Source: Gigantopelta aegis (lineage: Eukaryota > Mollusca > Gastropoda > Neomphalida > Peltospiridae). From it: a stretch of 64,000 nt of DNA. The stretch lies in assembly GCF_016097555.1 (NCBI RefSeq), contig NC_054704.1, positions 77,278,638 to 77,342,637 of the forward strand, read 5' to 3'. Under the pieces are notes generated by a model, which saw nothing but the letters and a program-made list of their open reading frames with translations, had not been told where the DNA came from and ran no database searches. Each line of letters begins with the position of its first letter. The stretch's first letter is position 1. Shown here in pieces: positions 25,786-35,388 of this stretch. Both the position numbers and the translations under genes were made by a program.

Positions 25786-26035
25786 CTGGATAAAAACACA
25801 AGGAATCAGTAAATCGCGTCTGGCAACTTGTCAACTGAGCGAATATCAGAATCGCGCGTCGTAGCTCTTTATTGTTGGGTCAACAATCAATGACGGGCTG
25901 TTTTTATAGGTTGTCATAACGATGGGGAGAAGTCGTTGGGAAAAAAATTAGAACCGCTTTGTAACCGATTTAATTAACAGCGAGCCGCTTAATTAGTCGC
26001 GCTAATTAGTCCCGACGTTTGACACGTAATTTAGT
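25786..26035 (-). promoter_or_regulatory. Non-coding first exon and promoter region of the calcyphosine-like gene
   Basis: The non-coding exon begins at an unknown point above 25786. Upstream the sequence becomes CpG-rich compared with its surroundings. 25910-25923 (GTTGTCATAACGAT) resembles an RFX X-box (GTTGCCATGGCAAC) at 10 of 14 positions. 25968-26032 holds four TAATT-type homeodomain cores (TTAATTAAC, CTTAATTAG, GCTAATTAG, GTAATTTAG) in about 65 bp. RFX control would fit a ciliary gene, but the X-box match is weak. Confidence 0.5.
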
Positions 26036-26268
26036 CGCAATGCAAATCGGATTAAGCGCTGTTGTTAAGACAGGACTTCTTTGTTTTAATTTGTGTGTTA
26101 ACTATGATCACCATTTCCCGGGCTTTTTTAACCTTGAGCGAGATACTATTTAGTGTAATACTTGTATACCGTGCTGGTATTATCACAATCCAAATTAACC
26201 CACATTCGGTATAACATATTATTACGCCACTTCAGATGTTATGTAATTTTTTGGCACTGACAAACAAT

Positions 26269-26391
26269 CACTGACGTAGAAAGTGGGGTGGAGGGGGGGG
26301 GGGGCAAGGGAGGAATGTGCCCCATATATGTGTGTGTGTGTGTGTGTGTGTGTATGCCCCCTACCCTTTTTGGCACCTTCCTATGCCACTG
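26269..26391. mobile_element. Short MITE-like repeat with CACTG ends
   Basis: CACTGACGTAGAAAGTGGGG at the left and CACCTTCCTATGCCACTG at the right form imperfect inverted ends. The centre has a G-rich stretch and a GT microsatellite. Related ends occur at 22893-23168. Confidence 0.55.
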
Positions 26392-26982
26392 ACAATTAAT
26401 ACAGCATGCATGTGTGCAAAGAGGGTGGGTGGATGTCGAACCCTCATTTTCTAAAAAAAATTAAAAAAAAATTAAATGTATTTCCTAGGGAAACATGTAC
26501 GACCCCACTCAGACCCCAACCCCCACCCCACCCTACCCCTTCCCAGTAAAAAAAAAAGTTCGCTCGCCACAAATAATGCAACCAAATGTTGGCGTATTAC
26601 ATAAAGAATAATCTACCACCATTTATCTTACATCGATTTTCTTTTTAAAAACATATATATTATACTAGCTCGAGTACTCTGACGGTGAGAGAGAGCTAGA
26701 TGGACATTTGTCCAAACGAGTAAATTAATTGTACTTGATAAATAGTATCTAACAGAGACGTATATAGTAGGCCTATTCAATTTTTTACCTATCCTAAAAA
26801 AAACCCACCACCAAACATCAACAATAACAAAAACAACAACAAATAAACAATAAAGAACAACAAAATAACAAAAACAGGAACAAAACCAATTTAAACCTCT
26901 TTTGCAAGTGAAACTTATTTACGGCGCTTGCGTTATATACTTTTGCATTTATTCAACTTTAAAAAGAACTCGTTCCAGAGGC

Positions 26983-27141
26983 AGGGCCGTAGATAGCGGA
27001 AGGGAGGTGGAATTCGGAAATTTTTTATAGAAACTTAAATAAAATTCTCTTCTTAAATGTTTAAGGAGTTTTAGACTATATTATCTACTCACTTGCTCCT
27101 CTCCCCCCCCCCCAAAAAAAAAATTCCTAGCTACGGCCCTG
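26983..27141. mobile_element. MITE-like repeat with AGGGCCGTAG ends
   Basis: AGGGCCGTAGATAG at the left pairs with CTAGCTACGGCCCT at the right. The centre is AT-rich with a C-run. No coding potential. Confidence 0.7.
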
Positions 27142-27399
27142 AGAGGGTGCATCATGACAAAATAAAAACACATATATCTAATTATATAATTATATATAAC
27201 AATTTAATCCACATTGTGAGTTCAATGAATATTTAACCCTAATCAATGGAATGCCATCTAAATAGGTTAGATGCGGGAAAGACATTTCTTTAGAAATAAA
27301 ATGGGCGACGCTTCCCGACTCAGAAAATAGAAGGACCGAAGACGTTTCTTCAAAAATAAAAATGGGCTTCGCTTCCCCCAGACTGTCATAGCCAGCAGG

Positions 27400-27410
27400 T
27401 GTGTGTGTGT

Positions 27411-27441
<31 letters not shown>

Positions 27442-27442
27442 G
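27400..27442. repeat. (GT)n followed by an 18-base G-run
   Basis: GT repeat 27400-27424, then G-run 27425-27442. ORFs reading through it are artefacts. Confidence 0.95.
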
Positions 27443-27564
27443 TATTTCCCCAACTATTCAGATAGTGTGGGTGGTCCACTAATATAAAATCCTGGTATGC
27501 CAATATTCGCTCTGCCCATTCTTATTTTGGACGAAACGCTTTAATGCCTTCTAACCTCAGGATC

Positions 27565-27636
27565 CGACGCCGTATAACCGTAAATAAAATGTGTTGAGTG
27601 CGTCGTTAAATAAAACATTTCCTTTCCTTTCCTTTC
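27565..27636 (+). mobile_element. SINE family A tail fragment
   Basis: CCGTATAACCGTAAATAAAA, then GTGTTGAGTGCGTCGTTAAA, then an ACATTTCCTTTCC run. Only the 3' end is present, as expected from 5' truncation. Confidence 0.8.
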
Positions 27637-28149
27637 TAACCTCAGGCCTACGTGAGGTCAAAATCATAGAGCGAAGTCACTTCTGTTTAAAATTTTGAAA
27701 ACGCGTAGTTTTAAACAAGATTGAGTCTTGAATTTTTAATCTTAAAAACCCCCCAAAGACCTGTGTGATGCATTGCACGTTAAGTCGATGGTGTGATGAA
27801 CACGGGGGATGTGATGAGCTATGGAGCGATACATCAACATCGACATTAGGGGAGTTTCACTGTACACATATATGACATTTTTTTGTTGTATGATATATCT
27901 TTATAAAATTCTCATAAAACAAAATATCGCCTTGTTCATCGAATAGGTCACTTATGAAAATAATAAGTATTTCACTATTATGCCAGATGTTAGTACATAA
28001 AATATATTTTATACTTTCAGAGTTATATTTATTTTCTATCTTTACCCAACAAAGTAATGCATCTCTCCAAAACATATTTAGAAGTTGGTTGGCTTTTCTC
28101 ATTGTGAAATAATCTCAATATATTATTAGCTCATTGGTTGATATATATA

Positions 28150-29748
28150 CTACTCAAAAGAATTTAAGGGTCAGACGATATTTTTGACATTATTTTTTGA
28201 ATGTCAGTTATATTAGCTAGACCATAATGTCACGCATGGTATTGTTCCATTTTGACGAAAGTGGGTCTAAGCAACCCATAAATGAATTAAAATCCACTGT
28301 CATTGACAATGTCGACTAGTTCTAATGGCGAAAACATGCTTACATTTGCACGTAAATTAGGGCGAAAGCGAAAGGTCTGCTAAGTGCCCATAACTTGCTT
28401 TTTCACAAAGCGCTTCATTTGCACGCTTTGCACGTGTATTCCATATTCCCAATGCTGAATTTCCGTATAATTGGAGCTTGCGTTCGTGTACGGTGCACAC
28501 TCCAAATTCGACAATGGTACGACTTCAACTGACTATCGAAGATCGAGAAAGGGCTATTGCTTGGCTTCAGGATGGCAATACGCAAAGAAATGTTGCTCTG
28601 AGACTTGGTGTCAGTCAGAGTGTCGTTGGCCGACTGTGGCAACGGTACCAAGCAACGAATTCTGTTCGAAATCGTCCACGTTCGGGAAGACCCCGAAGCA
28701 CTACAAATAGAGAGGACCGCTACATCACCAATATGGCTCTACGTCAACGCACAACCACTGCACGCCGATTATGTGACAATCTGCGGACTGCGACTGGAAC
28801 TCGAGTGTCTGATCAAACCATACGCAATCGTCTGAGAGCCAATAATCTACGCTGCCGTCGCCAGGCTGTTCGACCACCACTCCTACCACGTCACAGAACG
28901 GCCAGACGTCACTGGTGCACGCTTCATCTGCGGTGGCAACGTGTTCAGTGGGGTCGAGTGATGTTCAGTGATGAGTCCAGGTTTAGTCTCCAGTTCAACG
29001 ACGGTCGGGTTCGTGTCTACAGACGTCCTGGGGAGCGCTTCGCTGACGTTAACGTTAGCAACGTCACCGGTTCGGTGGTGGCAGCGTCATGGTGTGGGGC
29101 GGCATCTCTATAAACCACAGGACCCCCCTCTATGTGGTGGATGGCAATCTGAATGGAATCCGCTATCTGAATGAGAGTATCCGGCCGTTGGTTCTCCCAG
29201 GCCTTCAGCAGATTGGCGGCGGAGCAGTTCTGCAGGATGACAATGCCAGACCCCACCGCGCCAGGGTGGTAACGGACTTTCTCAGACAACAAGGTATCGC
29301 CAGGATGGATTGGCCAGCATATTCGCTGACTTGGCCCCAATAGAGCACGCCTGGGACGAATTAGGCAGGAGAGTTCGGGATAACCATGCCCCTCCGGCCA
29401 ACCTTCATGATCTGGGTCAACTTCTTATGGCAGAGTGGCAGGCCATTCCCCAAGAGTTCTCCAGACGTCTGATCAACAGCATGAGGCAACGATGTGTCGA
29501 GTGTATTCGTGCCAGGGGTGGATTCACACACTATTAAACGAATGTTCTAATGTGTAAAATCCATGTTTGACAACCTTCAACTTTGACAGCATGTCATGTG
29601 ACTTTCTTGTATACAGTGACGTTTATTTGTGTTTTTTTGTAAATATGGAACAATAAATAAAAAAAATTGTGTAGTTTACATCATCAATCTAATACACTCT
29701 GAAACTTATTTGGTTATAAATTTTTGACCCTTAAATTCTTTTGAGTAG
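28150..29748 (+). mobile_element. Tc1/mariner transposon inserted in the LINE
   Basis: CTACTCAAAAGAATTTAAGG and its reverse complement form the ends, each followed by TA outside (28148-28149, 29749-29750), the usual Tc1/mariner target duplication. At about 1.6 kb with one central transposase gene it is a complete-length element. It lies inside the LINE body at 27850-31556 and so is the younger of the two. Confidence 0.95.
28514..29537 (+). pseudogene. Tc1-like transposase
   Basis: ATG 28514 gives MVRLQLTIEDRERAIAWLQD. N-terminal helix-turn-helix: NVALRLGVSQSVVGRLWQRY, then the linker RNRPRSGRPRSTT (GRPR AT-hook-like). Catalytic core: VMFSDESRFSLQ (first D), LQDDNARPHRA (second D), and IEHAWDELGRR (third acidic residue), a DDE triad with Tc1 spacing. 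End: ARGGFTHY, stop at 29535-29537. Of normal length (about 340 codons), but the frame shifts twice, near 29070 (before VMVWGGIS) and near 29325 (before APIEHAWD), so no active enzyme is made from this copy. Confidence 0.93.
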
Positions 29749-30269
29749 TATATATTTGTAACAATCTTCGTATCCACCAGCTTTTTAAAGAGATCATGAA
29801 ATTACTTACGTTTATCATTTTGAGTCGTCCTACTTTATAGTCTTGACTTATTAGATCACGTTTTCATTTTTCAGGTTTATTCTGCCAAAATGTTTTTAAA
29901 AATAGAGTATTTAGAGTTTTTAAAAACATTTCTTCTGGGTTCGGTAATGCTATTATTGTTTTAAGAACAGTTATTCCACCTAACACTGTTATTTTTTTGT
30001 ATAGACCGTCTTTTCAATGAAGTTTGAATTTCTAGTAGCTTAGGGTTAAAATTAAGTTCATTAATATTTTTCAAGTTGACTGGAAAGTTGATTCTAAGTA
30101 AACTGAATTGGGTAGCGCCCCCTCTAACGTTTATCGTGTATGGTGATAAATATCTTTAGAAATCGTTTTACTGCCTATCCAGACAGATTTTGACTTAAGA
30201 GTAGTTTATTTTTACACCTAAAATATATTCATAATAATCTAATAACGTAAGTGTACTGTACTGGGACTC

Positions 30270-30293
30270 GGGGGGGGGGGGGGGGGGGGGGGG
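30270..30293. repeat. 24-base G-run
   Basis: Uninterrupted G-tract within the LINE reverse transcriptase region, at the SQYADD/ILDGS part. It is probably an expansion after the LINE died. Confidence 0.95.
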
Positions 30294-31556
30294 ATCCATC
30301 TAAAATAAAACCTTTATCATCTGCGTATTGCGATATTAGATATTCCTCACCATCTATATTAAATTTATGCCTTTAATAGTTGGACTATTTCTAATAATAA
30401 CTGCTAGGATTTCAGCACGTATTATGAAGATACTAGTATACGGCGACAACGGGTCACCCTGACTGCAGCCCCTTTCTAACAGAATTGGTTAGGATAAAAA
30501 TCCATTTTGTATTACCCTAGAAAAATATATAATTGTTGTAAAACATTTTGATCCAGTTTTAATAGATAATTTAATATTGAATATGTCAGTTACCTAATCT
30601 ATGAATGACCATGATACATAATCAAAAGCTTTTTCAAAGTCTATTAGTAACAGTAATCTGGGAATGGGGTGCGTTTCGGTATATTAATTTTATACTTTTT
30701 TCAATGTATCTTTCTTTTATGAAACCAGTTTAATCTTTATTTATTATTATATCTAATATCTGCTTTAATCTGTTAGCGATACAACCTGATGACATTTTAT
30801 AAATACAGTTTAATGTTAAGGGCCTCTAATTTTGAAGATATTCTTTTGGTTTATTTGCTTTTGGAATACATGTAATTATACTTAATTTTTGGACATTAGA
30901 CATCTCTTTAACTATATATAGTTAATAGATCAAACTATGAAATGTCCCAGATCTATCCAGAAAAACTCAAGAATTCCGTCGGAAAACCAAACAAGAAATG
31001 TTTTAATTTTTTATACCTTTACATACCTTCCGAATATATTAATTATTTCACGTTCTAATCTGTTTGCTTTGTCGTCACTTAATTTATTGAATTTAAAATT
31101 AAATATTTTTGTAATCACATCAAATTTTGGTTTCCTTTAACATTTCTTCTTGTTCATTCATTTCTTCTCCATTATCTAATCATACTTTTGATATTATAGT
31201 TTACTAAATATTTAGATGTTTTTTCACCTTCTTCTATCCATTTTGCCTTTGATCTAATATAATTACCTTTAATTTTTTCTTTTTGTAATTCTACTAGTTC
31301 ATTCTTTTTTGCCTGTTTCATCTATTTCGCTGTATTCACTTTCTTCTAGATTTTGTTTTCTGTGCAAAGCCTTCTTTTTAATTCATTCTTAGTTTTCTTT
31401 TGAAAAGCTAAAAATTAAATTGTTTTACCTCTTATTTCCATAAGTAATGTATCAATAAAGAGTTGATAATTTATTATAAACTGAATTTGATCTATTGGAA
31501 TTAGTTGTAAATTGTCTTTATTATATATTGGGACTGCATACTGATATTTAATTTGG

Positions 31557-31887
31557 GGTGGGACGTAGCCCAGTGGTAAAGTGCTCGCTTGATGCACAAT
31601 CGGTTTGGGATCAATCCCCTTCAGTGGGCCCACTGGGCTATTTCTCGTTCCAGCCAGTGCACCATGACTGGTATATCAAAGGCCGTGGTATGTACTACCC
31701 TGTCTGTGGGATGGTGCATATAAAAGATCCCTTGCTGCTAATCGAAAAGAGTAGCCCATGAAGTGGAGACAGTGGGTTACCTCTCTCAATGTATATGTGG
31801 TTCTTAACCATATGTCTGATGCCATATAACCGTAAATAAAATGTGTTGAGTGCATCGTTAAATAAAACATTTCCTTCCTTCCAAACA
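31557..31887 (+). mobile_element. SINE, family A, full length reference copy
   Basis: The tRNA-derived head GTAGCCCAGTGGTAAAGTGC has a good A-box, with a degenerate B-box GGATCAATCCC about 30 bp on. The central domain is GGTGCATATAAAAGATCCCT. The tail GCCATATAACCGTAAATAAA ends in CATTTCCTTCC. About 330 bp. No ORF; mobilised by a LINE in trans. Confidence 0.92.
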
Positions 31888-32077
31888 ATTTTTAAAACAT
31901 TTACTATTATTGCAAGATTTTGCCACCTCCTAAAATTTGTCTCACTAATGTTCTAAATAGTAAAATAATAAAACTGTTTTTGAATAAACAGCCTTACCTT
32001 CAAAAGGCACACTATCATTACAGTACTACAAATAGTTGCCAACATTACCACTTTTAATGGAAGGGTATACTCTGCAT

Positions 32078-32540
32078 TTTATAAAACCCCAATGAGATTG
32101 CTTTTAATATTGTCAGGATACGTACTTCTATAAATACTGTGACATCACTTCATTCAAAACGGGGACAACTCCCCAATACCCATGTTGGAGCAAATCCTCA
32201 AATTGGGGCAAAAACAATAGATATATTTGGGCAAAATTATCTGACTTAAAACCTTTTCGTCATTCTACCCACAATATTAGTTGTAATCCATGTAAAAATA
32301 CGAAGCGATTCACTTGCAACCCTATATAGTTGTTTGGAAGTAATGCTAATAAGAATAAATTTTGTTATTCAGATTTTAATGCAGGGGGAAAATCGGCCTG
32401 CATCCCCACCCCTCCAAAAAAATTAAAAAAGGGGAGTCCATACGCCTATAATTTAATTTTATAAACACCCAATCACATTGCTTTTAACATTGTCAGGACA
32501 TGTATTTCTATAAATATTACGAAATCACTTCATTCAACTG
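32078..32540. repeat. Host repeat, unoccupied relative of the split repeat, between two 80-bp direct repeats
   Basis: 32160-32440 matches the two halves flanking the 8.5 kb element (120-315 and 8791-8880) and runs through GTAATGCTAATAAGAATAAA without insertion. It is flanked by diverged direct repeats at 32078-32158 and 32459-32540, sharing ATTGCTTTTAA, ATTGTCAGGA, TTCTATAAATA and ATCACTTCATTCAA. Confidence 0.75.
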
Positions 32541-32623
32541 CTGAATATATTGATCATTAAGAATTGCCAAGTGATTATACTATGTGGCTAATAACAACAG
32601 TAAACTAAAGTGTCATTTTTACA

Positions 32624-32815
32624 CAAGGAAGGAAGTAAATATTTTATTTAACGACACACTCAACACATTTTATATTTACGATTATATGGCGTTGGACATA
32701 TGGTCAAGGACTACACAGATATTGAGAGAAAATGTGCTGTCGCCACTTCATGGGCTACTCTTTTCAATTAGCAGCAAGGGATCTTTTATATGCACCATCC
32801 ACACCGAAGACTCAA
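32624..32815 (-). mobile_element. SINE, family A, head missing
   Basis: Tail ATTTTATTTAACGACACACT and body to AAGGGATCTTTTATATGCAC; the sequence then departs, so the 5' part is absent. Confidence 0.85.
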
Positions 32816-33653
32816 GGAGATGAAACACCTTCAAAACCGGATATAATTTCCATGAAATTGTTTGTACCGGTATCTCTCATATATTAACCATGATATTGTC
32901 AATCATGCGGACAATTAAAAAAAACCTACATGCACCCCCTCCACCCCCACCCCCAACAACAAAAAAAGCACCCACCTCTCATATATCGGCTTAAATGTGA
33001 ACTGTTGACAGAAGACAAGAAAAACAAAAGAAAAACAAATGAAAATGAATTTTACAATCATTCTTTAATAACATATTTCTCATTATATATCCAGTGAGTA
33101 TCATTTTTAAAGACAATTATATGACTAAAAACACATTTCAAGAATCGACATAGACATCAAAAAATATTTGTTACATACCTATTCAATCTTACTATAGTGA
33201 TAAAGGCATTTTCAAACCGTATGATAAATTTATCTTGTATCACACATTTGTGCAATCTAGATCAGAACTGTTAAATGGGGAATTCCCTTTTTGTTTTTAC
33301 TGGAGTTGGTGCCTTTTTTTAACTGATGTCATTATATGATGTACAAATTATGTCATGTCGTATTTGAAACATTACACAAGATTGCTGTAGAGTATGATTC
33401 TTAACGTTAAGTAGATCCATGAAAGGCATATTGATCATAGATTTAAGAAAGTGTAGTTATGACGTTAAATTAAAAACCATCATTGTATAAAAATAACACA
33501 AAGTATGTGATAAATACTTGCTTCCTAGTTATTGTACTAATTTATTTTACACAAGAACATACCATGAGATCACAAAATAAACTTGTGCAATAAATAGGAA
33601 GCAAAAACAATGTGTGTGAAGTTCAGTATATATATTACACAATATTCTTTGTA

Positions 33654-34018
33654 TTAAAGGTACAGACGCTAGTTTTAGCCCGTGAAAATGGATGCACTAA
33701 GTTTGGTTAATCTACAAACCTGTAACATACCTGAATAACATTTTAATAGAGTAAAACTGAAGTCTGTCAGGTTTAAACGGGCATATAACATCTAAAATAG
33801 ATTAGAGTTTGCCTCGATAACTGTTACTTCTCAGACAATTGTAATAGAATTATGAAAACTGTATTGCGGGGTATTTCAAAACCTTGGATAACCAAAAACA
33901 CTTTGGATGTTCGAAAATGGATAATCTAAACAACATAACTTCTAATTTTAACTATCAAAATGGCTCTAATAGTAAAAAATACATCGTAGTGTTTAAAAAC
34001 TTGGGTTTGTCACTTTAA
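33654..34018. mobile_element. TTAA-flanked MITE
   Basis: Begins TTAAAGGTACAGACGCTAGT and ends ACTTGGGTTTGTCACTTTAA. The ends are inverted (TTAAAGnnACA) and abut TTAA, the target of piggyBac and Kolobok elements. 365 bp, no ORF. Confidence 0.65.
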
Positions 34019-35251
34019 GCTACTATCATATTGTTATTAATATTACCATGTGTTGTTACTCAATCATGAACATTTTAAACTGAGATGAAAGTCTGTTATT
34101 TTATTAGTTGTCTCCCCTTAACATTAAGAATTTTGACAACTTAATACATAAAATATTAAATATTTTTCAAATTCCATGATAACTTAATTTTTTATTATAA
34201 AATATTGTTTTTAGAAAGTCAATTCTACTTAATTTTGTCTAAAATACTTTTAAAAATATTTGTTTTGTTTTTTTAACATTCCAAATGTCTAAAAAATACA
34301 TTTGTTTTGTATTTATAGCAAAATGGCACACACTGTCTTCTCAAGTTGCATAAAAAGAAATTCATAAACAGTCACAGTAAAAAACCCAACATGTATAACA
34401 GACAAAAGATAAATATAAATTTTAAAAACATACAAAATGTATACTCATTTATATACAAGAAACACCTGTTCTGGTGCTTATAACACTTTTAGAGTCTAGA
34501 CACTAATGTCATGACAACACCATACAAATTGTATGTGTGTGACATCATTAGAGATTGAGTCTGGACTCTAAAAGGTTTTGGTTTGTATAACAACTTTATT
34601 TTAAATAACAGTATACATATCACAGGCACTGAAGTAAATATTTAAATATATATTATTCATAAATATTTTCAGTCTAGAAAGATGTTCCCTAAGGCACAAA
34701 CATAAAGTATATGTTGAAAAATATTCAGTTCTAAAAAAAATCCCAAAACAACCAAACACTCCACACCTGTACCCACCACAACTAGTTCTTAGTTAAAATT
34801 ATCAGTGAGAAAAGTTTTTATTATACACGATGGGTTTTAATAGAATTTTATTTAATGACTTGCACATGATGGGGCTACAGGTAAACATGCTTTTGTGTGG
34901 GGTATACCCTACAAATATCTTTTATCAAGGTGAGTGTAAAATCCAAGTATATGTTTTTCTGTGGTTGCATATCATTTACTTTTATACTGTCAATGTGGGT
35001 TTTAAATATTTGTCTGTAACCCCATCCCACTCATTTCCCATGTGATAATTTCTGGCACAATCCATGCTGAAAATCTGACATAGAACTGAAAAAACATCCT
35101 CATTAAAACGGTCAAAATAGTAAGTAATTGTACTATTTGAGTAAAAAAACCCCATGACAATAGTAGAAAACAACAAACAATTAAACATGCTTTAAAAGTC
35201 TAGTTTTAGTCATTTATCACATTGCACAAATTGATAATAAACATTCAGTTG
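34019..35251. other. Region downstream of the C8orf74 homologue
   Basis: AT-rich sequence expected to include the 3' UTR of the minus-strand gene directly below 35252. I see no other gene and cannot place the poly(A) site. Confidence 0.5.
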
Positions 35252-35388
35252 TCAAGACTTGGCTGATTTAATGGACTTGATTGATTTGCGACTTCCTCTG
35301 CTTGATGCACGAGACTTGCGTCGAGAGTTGGTGCTACCCGTCTTCCCAGCACTTGGAGGGGTCTTCAGTTTATAGCGAGGTGGAGGGC
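35252..35388 (-). CDS. C8orf74: C8orf74 homologue, last exon (basic tail)
   Basis: Acceptor CCTGCACCAG, then a split Gly codon, PPPRYKLKTPPSAGKTGSTN, an RRKSRASSRGSRKS stretch and stop at 35252-35254. Rich in Ser, Lys and Arg; the human protein also ends in a short basic tail (KGKKAKARK). Confidence 0.88.

Larger units (their letters stand above)
27850..31556 (-). mobile_element. LINE (non-LTR retrotransposon), L1/Tx1-like, split by a Tc1 element
   Basis: In order on the minus strand: IRSKAKWIEEGEKTSKYL (about 31200-31260), LLLIDFEKAFD (about 30625-30655), GCSQGDPLSPY (about 30445-30475), a SQYADD-type catalytic segment (about 30315-30335), and after the Tc1 insertion FWRDALLCWVKIENKYNSES (about 28000-28070). 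These are the linker, reverse transcriptase fingers and palm, and thumb/C-terminal region of a LINE ORF2. Several stops and shifts interrupt the frame, so it is inactive. The EEGEKTSKY linker is found in L1 and Tx1 clades, so the clade is a suggestion. The endonuclease part is absent; a SINE begins at 31557, so the 5' end is truncated or replaced. Confidence 0.85.

Noticed and set aside
28605-28835. Second ORF overlapping the Tc1 transposase
   Set aside because: Shadow frame; the transposase motifs are all in the other frames on the plus strand.
29017-29340. 107-codon minus-strand ORF in the Tc1 element
   Set aside because: Antisense of the transposase core; no independent homology.
31557-31640. 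tRNA gene suggested by A- and B-box motifs
   Set aside because: The same sequence heads many SINE copies, the B-box is degenerate and no cloverleaf with a proper acceptor stem can be drawn.
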